Positions 33,901 through 45,772 of a DNA stretch of 64,000 bases are shown in pieces. Under the pieces are notes generated by a model. The model did not search any database, had not been told where the DNA came from, and saw only the letters and a list, made by a program, of their open reading frames with translations. Source of the stretch: Schistocephalus solidus (Eukaryota > Platyhelminthes > Cestoda > Diphyllobothriidea > Diphyllobothriidae); assembly GCA_017591395.1 (NCBI GenBank), contig WEDG01001016.1, forward strand, positions 1 to 64,000, read 5' to 3'. The translations under genes were made by a program, and so were the position numbers. Numbering within the stretch: the stretch's first letter is position 1; each line of letters begins with the position of its first letter.

Positions 33901-35100
33901 ACGTTAGAGAAAGTCTTCATTTAATTTTAGAAGGATAAAAAGTATAAGAAACAAAGGCACAAATCTGAGCAGCTTTAGCTGTAATCATATCGGTATGAGG
34001 TGACAGATCTAATTTTTTCGTGTAGCTTAAGCGTAAGTCCTTGAGGCTGCAAAATTCAGTCATAGGCGTGCATTTATAAATAAATGGTTTTGGTAGGCTG
34101 TCAAGCCCAAAGCACATTTAATGACACTTAGAAGGTGAGAATTCCATTTGCCATGTTGAACTCCACGCGGAAAGATCATGAAAGTCTGCATGGATTTCTT
34201 TTAAAGCATCGATGCGCAGTAGATTTAGAGATAGACTATATGCATTTAAGATCGTCCGCATAAATAAAATACTGAATGTTTAACTGCGGCTGAAAAACTC
34301 ATTAACTTAAGCCAAAAATCAGAGGACATAGCACGGTACCTTGAAGGACATCACTTATAATAGGGGTCAGAACTGAAAATGAGGACCCAACTTCAACCTT
34401 TGTTTCCGATTAGTTTTATATGACGTAATGAAATCAGTAAGGAGACTACGATGTCCCAAGGCTTCCATTTTAACTACGAGTCTCCTTTGAGGCACTTTAT
34501 CAAAGACCTTACTAAGATCAAATAGATAACGACCACAAATTGAGGAGCATTACGAAGAGAAGTTTGTAGATGTAGAAAAGACATGTGACATGTTTTGCAA
34601 GAATGATCGGGTAGAAAGCCATGTCGGGAAGCGCTAAGAAGTTGATTGGTTATGGAAAATTTGTAATTTGTATGGCCATTAATTTTTCAAAGAGCTTAAC
34701 AAGAGAAAGTGTTTTATGAGCCACGATAGTTATGAACATCCCAGCGTGAGCAAGATTTAAATACAGGAATTATAATATAGATTTTCCAACAATCAGGTGT
34801 GAAACTTTTCTCGAGAAAAACATAGCATTTTGCTCAACAAATGAGGAAAATCTCTTTGCTGTTTAATAAGTTAATTTGGGATGCTGTCGGTTTCTACTAA
34901 GCGGGATTGAGTAAGTTGGCTTACCTGTTTCTGCATATTTGTATGAAGAAACTTTATGGTACTGAGTAAATCATGGGATGTAAGTGGAAGTGAAGGGGTG
35001 GGATTATTTCAATGATACATTTTTTGGCGAAGCTGGAATTTAACAATTCTGCTTGTTCCAAATCCTCATGATAAAATTATAATTGCAATCTAATAAGAGC
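33900..35100 (-). mobile_element. Diverged LINE fragment, minus strand
   Basis: Minus-strand reading gives, from high to low coordinates, PDCWKIYIIIPVF (about 34770), YLFDLSKVFDKVPQRRLVV (about 34530), LQGTVL (about 34340) and SLKDLRLSYTKKLDLSPHTD (34050-33990). These match the 27-33 kb LINE in order but with much greater divergence. Stops are frequent. Confidence 0.75.
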
Positions 35101-35909
35101 GGAATGAGCCATTAGGAGTTTCCTTGTGAATTTTGCTGAACGTCAATTCTCTCAGAGTTTTGGAACATTAATGAGGTCAAATTTTAAAAATGTTATACAA
35201 ACATGGAAACCCTCGACAGTTCAAGATCAGAACAGCCACTTAAATTGTTAAGTGTCAAAGCTCCATGTGACATGCAACTGCCTAACAAACCTAAGTGATA
35301 GGCAAACGTGGGGCTATCCTACAGACATTCCGTGTTGTGAAGGGATTGGATTGCTGTCAGGCTTTTGGGCACTTGTTGAATTTTTTACCATGACCAGTCT
35401 TCGAGGTCACCAGAAAAAGCTGCGCATTCGGCAGGCCGGGCGGGATTTGCACAAGTTCTCCTCCATCCGAGTTGTTAAACCATGAAATGCCCTTTGTGCG
35501 GATTTTGCGATTTTGCCATCGCTGGGAAGTTTAAAAAGGAACCCTGACAGATTTGTGTTCCAAAGTGAGTAAAAGCGATGTGGGATTATACTTAAACCGT
35601 GAAACTCGCACCGGAATTGTCATATTTGAGGTTCTCTTTAAACTATTGGAACCCACATGGTTTCTCTGCGCACCGCACTTATTTTCTCGTTATAAATAGT
35701 TTACTGAGAGACTCATGGCTATTACCCTCAATAAATTTAATTGAATTTAAAAATCGTAAGAAATTAGCAAATAAGCACTAAGCAAATACGACGTTTTACG
35801 CCGTAGGATAAGTAATGATCTCATAAACAAGGCCGAAATAATACAAAAATCCTGTCTTTGACACTTTGTCTGGGTTGGTCAAATAGATATCAATTACAAT
35901 CAAGAGTGC
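35101..35909. other. No recognisable feature upstream of the LTR element
   Basis: Open frames at 35252-35485 and 35599-35781 have no motif. Confidence 0.5.
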
Positions 35910-36249
35910 TGTCAAGAGATCGTACCCCAACAGGTAGCTTTAAGCCTTCGTAAAAAATTTCCTGCTGTCAGGCTTCACCTCGTGGTCCAAGAACTCCTCG
36001 GGTAATCAAAATTAAGCTGAAAAGAACCCTGTTATTTAATCATTCAAATCCCTCGCAGCCGGCTACGTCTCTACTTTGGCAAAATTATTCATAATGTCGT
36101 TTTTTAACACTATCTCCATCCTAATATTTTATTGTTCGGTATTCGTTTATCATTGGTTAGTATTATAGTATCCCTCTATTCTGACGTGAGATGCATGTGT
36201 GTGTTACTCTTTGTGGCACCTATTAATCCAGTCCATGTAGGTCGTTACA
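35910..36249 (+). repeat. 5' LTR of the gypsy element
   Basis: The LTR begins TGTCAAGAGATC and ends ...TTACA, aligning end to end with the 3' LTR (342 bp). Strongly shared blocks are CCTCGTGGTCCAAGAAC, CTGACGTGAGATGCATGTGT and TTTGTGGCACCTATTAATCC. The two LTRs differ at many positions, which points to an old insertion. A primer-binding-site candidate TGGTTGTAGCG starts at 36254. Confidence 0.85.
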
Positions 36250-36342
36250 TATTTGGTTGTAGCGTTTCATTTTATTTTTGTCCTGTCCGCTTGCTACGAT
36301 TGTTTATTGAACCTATCAATCGTCCACTACGACCCTTCAACG

Positions 36343-36600
36343 ATGACTTATACTCGGTCCACCTCAGCCAGTCGCTCCCACTCTATCGAAGGACTCACCG
36401 CCACTTTCAGCAAACTTCTTGCTCAGTTATCCTCAACCGCTCCAGAATCCTCTAAACCCCCGGTCATCGAAGTAACCGATAGTTTTTCTGACTGGAGGAT
36501 ACAGGCAGAACGATATCTAGCGCACGTACCACCCCAACATCAAATTGACCACTTATTGGGACTTTTAGGCCAGATGGCAAAAGGGCACTTTCTATATAAA
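36343..36600 (+). pseudogene. Gypsy gag, N-terminal part
   Basis: An ATG at 36343 opens a frame with SFSDWRIQAERYLAHVPPQ and HLLGLLGQMAKG, typical of gypsy gag N-termini. It is interrupted at about 36598 by the 3' tail of a minus-strand LINE. Confidence 0.7.
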
Positions 36601-38372
36601 TAAATAAATTGTATATTTAAGGCTCAGAGGGCCCCCTCATTACAAACTTAGTATCGTGGTTTAAATAAATACAAAGTGGATGATCGCTGCACTAGGTGAG
36701 CATCATTATGAACAGAATAAACGAGTAGTATGGTAGGCATATCCGATTGTCATTTTTCAAACAAAGGTCAACAATCTTTGGCATATACGGTGAACTAGAA
36801 AAGAAGCAGTAAACAAAAATTCGTACGGTTAAAATTGGAGGCGGAGTTCGGCGAGCCGCCAATTTTTTTAAACAAAATAGGAGAAAAAACTGTTTTACTG
36901 AAAATTGTATAGCTAGATGCAATGGTATAGTATTTTGATGTTGCTGACAACGTATGAGGGTTCCGAACGCTCCTTGTCGGGTGAGAGATAATATAGCAGT
37001 CAGAGCTACTGCTTTTAAACCACCAGTTGAGGGGAGAGAGGAGGAACTTATCGTGTAAAACAGGGTCCAAATGAAGAGGGGACAGTAGAGGTCACGAGAT
37101 CATCATCGAGATGCGACCTTGCTGACTGCAGAGTCCACAAATCAAAGAGGCAAAACTATCAGAACCTGCCTCAATCATCAACTGAACCTGGAGACGATCG
37201 TCAAGGTTGCAAACTCGGAGGAAAGTATCAAGGTTTTCAAGAGTTGGCGATGTTAGTTTAAAAGGAGGGGATGAAAAATTGAATGCAAATATTGACTCTG
37301 TAGATGATGATGGAAATATTTTTAGAGACCAATATAATATAAAGGGAGGTGCCTAAAATACCAGGAGGACCATTTTCAAAATCCAAAAGTTGCGAGTTTG
37401 GGAAGGAAACAGACAATAAGGACTTTATATCTTCCAAAGTTAAATGTTTGCGTAATTTGGTTAGAAAATAGCTAATGTGGACGACAACCTAATTTCCAGT
37501 GGAAGATTATTCCATATGAAAGCATATTTGGAGGCAAAAAATTGAGAACGGTTAGTTGTGGAGCTAAGGAGTGGTTAAATGATCATGGAGGAATAACGAG
37601 TGGCAAAGGGTCGATCTACCGGAGTGAAAGCGCTAATTCGGGGCAGATTCGGACTAGAGTTAACGCGAAACAGGAAGCTGAGACCGCCTTCGAGTCTTCT
37701 AAACCCACAAAAATTTAATGTTTGCTAACTGGCATCTATCCGTATAAGAGATACTGGATCCAGGAAGAGAAAATAGTCTTCGAGTGAAAACCCTCTGAAC
37801 TTTTTCAATCTTACTGCGGTCAGAGGTGTTCCTCAGCCCAAAGAGGGGACAGCAGTATTCTAGGATATGAAGAACAAACATGCGGTACAGGTTTAACTAT
37901 ATTTCCGGAAGGAAGAATTTATGTGATATAAAACCACATATCTTTGCAGCCTTTGCAGAAATTCGATCTGCATGAGGTGATAATGCTAGCTTATTCGTGT
38001 AACTTAGACCAAGTCTTTCACGGTTGATCGTTCTAAAAGTGTACTATTTTGAAATACTAGGGGTAAAGGAAGATTGGCGGGGCCAAAACACATGAAACTA
38101 CTCTTGGATGAAGAAAACTCCATTTGCCAAGTACAGTTTCAACGTGAGAGCATAAGTAGATCAGTGTTTATTTTATCAACGCAACTATTGGCAGTGTCTT
38201 TAAGAAAATGAATAAATGCATTTGAGATCGTCAGTGTAAACGAAATTTTATGAATTTGTGAGTAAATGTGAAATTTCGTTTTTGTAAAGAATGAAGAGAA
38301 GGGGACCTAGAACCGTGCCTTGTAAAACGCCAATCGTGATCAGCTGAGGTGTTGAATAGCTATTATCTCTAT
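36598..38372 (-). mobile_element. LINE 3' fragment nested in gypsy gag, minus strand
   Basis: This is the reverse complement of the 3' part of the LINE at 27-33 kb, from the AT-rich tail (36600) back to the reverse transcriptase at about the VLEGNSYSTPQ position. It is 5'-truncated. The minus-strand LEYCCPLFGLRNTSDRSKI frame is at 37850. Gypsy gag sequence is present on both sides, so the LINE inserted into the LTR element. Confidence 0.85.
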
Positions 38373-38374
38373 AG

Positions 38375-38620
38375 CTTTATCTCTCTTCATAACCACTAAA
38401 TGTTTGAAAGACCTATGAGTGATCCTGGGATACGATTTTAACCGCCAGAATACCTTGATATCCTTAGACAATCATTTCTGCCTCCAAACACAAGAACCAA
38501 CCGAGAGCACTGAATTCTATCTTGATGCTCTATTTAACCTCGGTAGCAGCGTCTTTTTAGACTCTCAAAATTCGAAGCAGGTTTCCTGCAGTTCATGGGC
38601 AGCCTTTAATCGGAAGACGT
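38375..38620 (+). pseudogene. Probable gypsy gag continuation
   Basis: The frame from about 38419 (ILGYDFNRQNTLISLDNHF, then CLQTQEPTESTEFYLDAL) resembles the middle of a gypsy gag and resumes after the nested LINE. It runs into the unnamed repeat at about 38620. The assignment rests mainly on position. Confidence 0.45.
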
Positions 38621-39300
38621 TAAATGGGAGTTCCACATGCGGCCTCCCAAAAGTTCGACCATCGATTTTCACTATGTCCACCGTATGCTCCACGGAAGGG
38701 TGGCGCAAGGACGGTGACTTGCGCGTGATTTAGTTTAAATGGATAGTAGAATTCCACTGCATCTCCCGCAATCTCTCCTCCGCCATCTGAGTCCGGTGTC
38801 AAGACAGAGTCAAGAAGACCGGAGATGGGAGAGGGCGCAGGTGGCTGGCGCGGCTGGAGCCGCCCCTGGGCGTATCACCACACTTGGCTTGGATCCCATG
38901 GAGTGGGAGTGCCGTAAAGGCCACATTAAGAAGATGTCATTGCAGCCTGACTCTCAGTCCACCAGTCAACCACTTCACACAAAACACACCTAGGGCTGAC
39001 CACGCGGTCCGAGTTATACCTTGATTTGGCAACCTTCCAAGCCACGGCATGTAGCGTACCGTCATAGTTTCAAGTGCGTTAGATTGTTTAAAGTGAGAAC
39101 AATGCGCTGAGCCGTCGACCTCACTCACTCCCCCACCCCCACAATCAGACCAATGACCGCGCCTCTCAGTTGTCTTATGCGGAAGTGGGTGCAGCTGCTG
39201 GTAACCTCGTCTACGTGTACTACATACACGACCTGACCCCCCAAACACAAGCACCAAGATTTCACACAACAGGGAGTTGAACGGTTTACATCTCACATGT
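38620..39300 (-). repeat. Unnamed interspersed repeat, minus copy inside gypsy
   Basis: This is the longest and clearest copy. In reverse complement it runs from GCCGTGGCTTGGAAGGTTGC through GGCTGCAATGACATCTTCTT, GGCACTCCCACTCCATGGGA, CCGCGCCAGCCACCTGCGCC and CCGGTCTTCTTGACTCTGTC to ACTAAATCACGCGCAAGTCA. Confidence 0.8.
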
Positions 39301-39525
39301 GTGAGATAGCCAGAGGTCACGTTAAGAAGGATCCATCACGGTCTGAATCTCAGACAACCAGTCAGACACTCCACACAACACACATTGGACTGACTGCGAG
39401 GTCTGAGTGTAAATTTCACTTGTTGACCTCCCAACCCACGGCGCATATCGTTACCGCACTTTCTCCTCCTACTCCACCTTATCCCGATGTTATGACAGAG
39501 TCAAGAAGACCGGAGATGGGTGAGG
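39300..39525 (-). repeat. Second, shorter minus copy of the unnamed repeat
   Basis: GTCACGTTAAGAAGGATCCA, AGTCAGACACTCCACACAAC and GACAGAGTCAAGAAGACCGG recapitulate blocks of the adjacent copy, so the repeat is partly duplicated in tandem here. Confidence 0.65.
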
Positions 39526-39559
39526 GTTGTGGCCTCTCATAGACCTACTTACAGCGCTC

Positions 39560-40260
39560 CAAACTGTGAGTTTTAGAGTCTGCCCCAAAACACTGGGACA
39601 CACTCAATGCTCCCAGCATTCTCCAGGCCACAATACAAGTACCCGACCAAAGATTAACTCTCCCCCACACAGTAAGCAACTCGAAGGACTGCCGGTACTG
39701 CCAACAGTTCAACGACCGATCTCACAAACGTGGCTACTACAACTCCCAGGGTAAGCAATCGGTTGTTTTAGTACCGTCAATTTCCATCCCACAATCTACC
39801 GATTTCCCACTAAGAGTCGTGGGTACACTCGATGCAATTGCTGCTAAAATACTCATCGACACTGGTGCCATCTGTTCTATATCACTATCCCACAATGTCC
39901 CCGCCACACACCCCTTCTCCCACACATCCAATTAAGTACGGACGGTTCCCCTGGCGCTGCAACGTTAAACAGCACGTCTCTGTTTACCTCCCAAACTGCT
40001 CTGCCATGCACCCCATACTGGTGTCTCCAGTTGTTAAGGGGGACGCCATCATAGGGTAAGACTTCCTCCGCACTCACCGGCTCATCGTCAACCCCAATGA
40101 CCCGGCAACAGCTCTACTTCCCACATCAGCCATCCTTAGTATCATATTCGATGCTAATACCCTCAACACTACCTTACCGGCCAAACCAATATCCATTGAT
40201 AACCTTCTACCTTGTCAAGAAATCCTGGTACCTCCCCGCCAGGCCCTAAAACCACCTTAA
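39560..40260 (+). pseudogene. Gypsy zinc knuckle and aspartic protease
   Basis: Near 39690-39745 a reading with CRYCQQFNDRSHKRGYYN suggests a CCHC-type knuckle with its last cysteine replaced. At 39750-39900 the frame carries VGTLDAIAAKILIDTGAICS, whose DTG is the aspartic-protease active site. The following 350 bases contain stops. The domains are recognisable but not expressible. Confidence 0.7.
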
Positions 40261-40299
40261 TTTAATTCCAGGAAGTGTTCACCTGGGAAGGACAGCCGA

Positions 40300-40835
40300 T
40301 CGGATGAACTCGACTGGTCCAGCATGAAAGTAACACTGGCATCGCCTCCAACACAGCGCAAACCGCCCGAAAAATACCCCGCCACTATCGAACCCAACTC
40401 AGCGGCATAATATCCAATCTTCTCTCTGAAGGCATCATAGAACACCCTTACTCTCTGTGGACCGCCCCGGTCACTCGCGTTAGGAAAAAGGATGGCAAAC
40501 TCAGACTTTTTATTGATAACTGGCAGTTGAATAAAGTCACAGTGCGCGACTCTTTTCCGATACTGCGTATCGAGAACATAAACGACGCATTAGCCGGTAC
40601 TTTCTGCTTTGCCAGCCTTGAAATTTACCAAGTTATTTGCAGATATACGTCCGGACCGAAGATTGTCTCAAGACAGCTTTCATCCCCCCACAGGTCGTTA
40701 TCATTTCAACACTCTACCCATAGTCCTCACGAACGCCACAGCCACCTGTCAAAGGTTGATGCAACTCGTCCTCCGAGACATACGGAGGATGACCAAAGCG
40801 GACCATAAATCACATCCACCAATCTTGGGTGCTCT
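40300..40835 (+). pseudogene. Gypsy reverse transcriptase, N-terminal half
   Basis: IPRHYRTQLSGIISNLLSEG precedes WTAPVTRVRKKDGKLRLFID and then QLNKVTVRDSFPILRIENIN, the classic Ty3/gypsy fingers and palm blocks. The sequence breaks off near 40835, where a LINE begins. Confidence 0.85.
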
Positions 40836-43800
40836 AAAAAGCCCGTAGTTGCATCCCAAGAAACAAACGCGTGGCAGTCTACGATGGGGAAACACCACAA
40901 CACCACCAAATTGAATAACGGTAATATCAGGACAACTTCAATAATGCCTCTTCGAAAGGCAGTTCCGACTTCAGACTTAACTTCTGCCGGCTATCCCAGC
41001 AGTTCTAAAGAGCCCTTAGTTGAGAGCAAAAAAAGACATGTGACAAGATAGAATTTTGAAACACCATAACACGATTATAAAGTAAAAAACAACCCTAAGG
41101 AATCCCTCTGGTCATTCAGAGGAAAATATGGTTGGCAGTGCATTAAAGGACGCTCCAGGGCTTACCTGAATAAAATGCTCTTACCTCAAATGAAAGGATA
41201 TCCGCTGATCTTGCTATGTTTTAGCACCTGCTGAACGATAAACTTCATTCGAGAGAGAATATAACCGTTCGCGCAGCCTTCAGGATAGGAAAAAGGGATA
41301 TTGAACAGTCAGAAATTGTGAGACCACAGCCTATCAAAATTTTCTTGGACAACAAGGAAGAGGCTAAGCTACTTCTCTCGAGAAAAACTAACCTTCGAAA
41401 CTCTCATAAGCAGGTTTTTTCAGCTGAAATACTCTCCAGAAGAACGTCTGAAACGCCACGAACTATTGATAGAAATGAAGAGGAAACTTGCAGTTGGAGA
41501 GAACAGTCTGGTTATTTTCAGGGTACGCGTGATACAGAGAAACGCAACATTGCTCCGAAACCAGTTAATGATCCTGATGGCAGCGGCAAATTAGCATTGG
41601 CAAACTCGAGACAAACGTAATTTGGCTCTGCCGAGTGTTGCATATTAAAATTTCTGCATACCAACGCCAGAAGTCTGTTTTCGAAGGTCCACGAACTGAT
41701 AATAGAGGTAGCCGTTCTTTCTCCCGATATTAAAGCAATCACTGAAACATGGTTGTCACAGAACATCAGCGATTGTAAAGTAGCCTTATTCATGAAACAG
41801 TTGTTCCGGATAGACCGCACCCACCGCCAGAGTGGAGAAGTTGCGATGTATGTTAAAAGCAATTTTACAGAGTATGAAATGACAGAGAAGATAATCAATG
41901 TTATTGAGGCTATTTGGCTAAAAATAAAGAAGCGGGGATCGCAGTCCCTTGCAGTTATGACTCTCTACCGACCACCGGGAAAAGACATCAACGCTGATAC
42001 TTGTTTGTTGAAGAACATAAAGGAGATTAGTAGGCAACCTGATGTTGTTCTCATGGGTGACTCCAATGCACCCAACATTCGATGGAACGATTTGTAGGCG
42101 CAGAGCTCAAAGTTTTCCTTCGATCACCGTCTGTTAAATACAACACGTGAAGCTCTTCTCACACAACATGTATTTGTTCCAACAAGAGCGCGTGGAGGAC
42201 AACATGCTAGTTGTTTAGGTCTCGTCTTCACTAAAGATCCTGATAGTATAGAAGAGGTACACTGCCAACCTCCACTTGGTCAAAGTGATCATGCAATACT
42301 TTCATTGGAGTATGGTTTATATTATGTTAAAAGCTTGATCTTCAAAAGACGACGGGATTAAAAGAGGGATTTGCTACAGCCAGCAGTTCACAATTCTAAA
42401 TTGTTCTACAGCTATTAAAGAAAAAGCACACGTTACAGGAACCCGATTCCTGTTATGAGAAAAGATGATGGTTTAGAGATACCAGAAATTAAAAACAAAG
42501 CTGAAAAATTTTCATGGTTCTTTCAGTCGGTTTTCACCAGAGAATATGTTTTATTCCACCTAGTTACGAGAGTATGAGAGGCGCCAATTATTCAGGATAT
42601 GTTCTTTCAAGAAGAGGCGGTCTTTGAAGAGCTAAAAAGTCTGAAGGCATGCAAATCCCCTGGCCCCGACTAGATTCTAGCAAAGCTACTCCTCGAACTT
42701 GCTTGAGAGCTGGTCAAACTGCTAGCCTTTCTGTGCCAGAATCATTCGATACGGGAATTCTTCCTACCGACTGGAAAACAGCCCACATTACACCACTTCA
42801 CAAAAGTGGTAGTTTTGGTAGTGGCAGGTGCAGTTTGTAGCAAATGCTACAAACTACGGGCCTGCCAGCCTGACCTCAATCTGTTGCAAGTTTATTGAGA
42901 AGGTTGTCAAAAAGCAATTGATGATTTATTTAGAAGCCCGTAACCTCTTATCAAATGAACAATACGGCTTTCGCAGGAGAAGATCTTTTGTAACGAATTA
43001 AATTTATACGATGCAAAGCTGGACAAAAGCACTCGATGCAAAAGCCACTGTGCATGTGGCCTACATTGATTTCCAGATGGCCTTCGATGGTGTTCCGCAC
43101 CAGCGTCTCCTTTACAAGTTGAGAATGTTGGGTATTGGAAGCAAACTTCTTACGTGGGCCGAGAATTTTCTCGTTGGTCGTTCCCAAGTGGTCTGTGTAG
43201 GCGGAGTGCGATCAAAGTGCACAGTCATCGAGAGTGGAGTCCAACCATGTTCAGTGCTCGGACCGATCCTATTTCTCTTGTTCATTTATGATTGTGTACA
43301 TGAATTGGACTGTGACTTTTCTATGTTTTCGGATGATATAAAAATCTGGAAAGTTATCCGCAATGCGGCTGATGCAGACGATTTCCAAGAAAATTTTCGT
43401 CGATTGGATAAGTGGTCCCGCGAATGGCTCTTGTCCTTCAACTCAAAAGTCTGGGAAACCGAAATCAGGTCACTGATATGCTACCATCCTATTTGAACGG
43501 CATGCCACTCGGAGAAACAGAAACACCGAAAAATCTCGGCGTTTGGGTAAAAGAGAACCTGAAGCCTTCTACGCAATGTTGCCAGGCGGCTCAGTCCACC
43601 AATTCAATGCTGTACACTTTCAAGCGGGCATTTAAAATTTTCGATGAATATGGCTTTTCTAAAGGCATTTGTACGATTAAAAGGCCAAATCTTGAATAAG
43701 CTATCCAAGCCTGTTGACCGTGGACCCAACAGGACTACAAAATGCTCAAAGGGGTGCAGCGGTGAGCCACACAATTAGTAAGATGTCAAGGTGAACTGCC

Positions 43801-44205
43801 ATATGAGATTCGCCTAAATAACCTAAGCTCTATCCTCTGAGTTATAGGCAGTTGCGTGGAGACTTGATACAAACCTTCCGTAGCGTGCGTGGCATGGATT
43901 GCGCCCTCCTATGTGATGACTTTTTCTAACTTGCCACTACGAATAAGCTCCAAGGTCATCCATTCAAACTAAGTGTGCCCCAAGTAAGATTGGATTTGAG
44001 GAAGTATTTGTTCATCAACCGTATCGTGGAACCGTGGAATAACCTACCTGAGGTGATTTTAATGTCCCAGTCTGTGGATACATTCAAACATCGGCTTTAC
44101 ATACATATCTTGCAGCACCACGAAGACTATGTGCGCGGCTTAACCTTAACAATATCAGTGTACGACTTAAATCTGCCTGCATTCACTGGACTGTAACTTC
44201 TTTAC
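40836..44205 (+). mobile_element. CR1/jockey-type LINE nested in gypsy reverse transcriptase
   Basis: An ORF1 C-terminal-like region (41318-41620: PIKIFLDNKEEAKLLLSRK) is followed by an APE endonuclease (41650-42095: ITETWLS, TLYRPPG, LMGDSNAPNI). The reverse transcriptase follows at 42600-43500: LPTDWKTAHITPLHKSG, VAYIDFQMAFDGVPHQRLL, SVLGPILFLLFI and a catalytic box FSDDIKIWK. The C-terminal part (RIVEPWNNLPEVILMS) ends near 44200. Multiple stops and shifts are present. Gypsy RT resumes immediately after. The 5' boundary is approximate. Confidence 0.85.
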
Positions 44206-44214
44206 ATTGTTTCT

Positions 44215-45200
44215 TATTCTTCCGACTTTTATGCAACAAATAGGGATTTCAAAGGCGTACGCCTATTTTCCTCAAATACAATTAACTGAACTGAACCAAC
44301 CTGACGCCCCAGTCTACATTCGTCTACCGAGACAACATCATTATTCACAGCAAGTCCATCAGTTATTTGCTCGACAATCTGAGTCAATTACTCCAGAAGT
44401 TGCAGGCTGCAGGTCTCACGATCAACCCGTAAAAGTTTCACGTTCTTAAAAGACATTTAACTTATCTTGGTCACGTAGTATCAGGCACTGACATTGCTTC
44501 CGATAAGGAGAAAGTTTGCCAGATACGTGTCTGGGCAATACCAAATAGCAAATGGGCGTGCGGCCTTCTTTGGGGGTTGGCCTCTTATTATCACCGTTTT
44601 ATTTACGGGTTTGCAAATATCGCTCTTCCCCTCAATGGATTAACGAAAAAAGGTTCGTTTCTTTGAATGGAAAAACGAATGCAGGTACAAATAGCCTGAT
44701 GGCGGGAACTCCTCGAGAAATTCAAATTCGAAGTAAAGTACGGCCCTGGCAAGCATCACCGTTATGCCGACAATTTATCTCATCCACCACTCCCACCGAT
44801 GAAGACTTTGAACACCAACATTTCTGTGCTGACTATTCACATAGCACAAACAGCCCAAGGACAATGGTTACAAATGCAGGCATCTGACCCTAACATCTCC
44901 CTCATAAACGACCGAGAGTTACACGATTCCCCTAAACCCACCGCTCGCAAGATGGAGAGTTCTGGGTGGGAATCCAATTGTCTCTGGTCGATGTGGCCTT
45001 TCCTTCGTTTAATCAAAAATATATTGTTCTTCCAACACCAACCATCCCTTCAGCAACATCTAATTGTTCCTCGCAGTCTTAGGCACCAAGTTATCCATGA
45101 TACTCGCGCAGAACAAGAATATTGTGGGCAGGCCGAATCTCTCACTGCGGTCCATCAGCGATATTGGTGGCCCGAGCAGTGAAACCATATAGTCTTGCTT
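44215..45200 (+). pseudogene. Gypsy reverse transcriptase C-terminus to integrase zinc finger
   Basis: The reading resumes with the RT palm, where the YxDD position is YRDN (FVYRDNIIIHSKS), then AAGLTINP and RHLTYLGHVVSGTD. RNase H remnants follow. The integrase zinc-binding region ends in TAVHQRYWWPEQ at about 45180. Several stops interrupt it. Confidence 0.8.
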
Positions 45201-45229
45201 TATCAGACGTGTCAGACCTGCGCTTAAAT

Positions 45230-45772
45230 CAAAGACACCATAGTTCATCCCCCGGTACCTCCAGAACCCATGTCAGCAGGATTCCCCAACCACTATATCG
45301 GCTTAGACATTATTGGACCTTTATTTCAGCCAAGAAATAAAACCACTTCATTTAAGTCATCGTTGAATATTTCATGAAGTGGTGTGAATCCATCCCACTT
45401 CCCAACCAAGAAAGTCTGACCGTAGCAGTGGCACTCGTTGACCACTAGATTGCCAGTTACGGATCCTCTTACATCATCCATATGGATCAGGGAACCGTTG
45501 TTGAAATTCACCTATTCCGAGTTCTTTGTCACCTTCTGGGTATAGCCAAAACACGTTCCTCTCCTTTTCATCCAGCCAGAAATGGACAAACAGAACGCAT
45601 GAAAAAGACGTAGTGACATTTCTTCGCAGGAAGATAAATCAGTTCCGAGAAGATTCCTGGAATGACTTTCTTCCTAAATGGCTCTTAGCCTACCGCAACG
45701 CCATTCATTTCTCTATCTCATTCACTCCCCAAGTGATGTTCTTTTTGGGCACGATATACGTCTTCCTCCCTT
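45230..45772 (+). pseudogene. Gypsy integrase core, C-terminal end interrupted
   Basis: YIGLDIIGPLFQP near 45295 starts the integrase catalytic core; PLLFIQPEMDKQN and NDFLPKWLLAYRNAIHFSIS lie in its C-terminal part. The sequence breaks inside the motif that follows SFTPQVMFF at 45772, where a LINE fragment begins. Confidence 0.8.
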
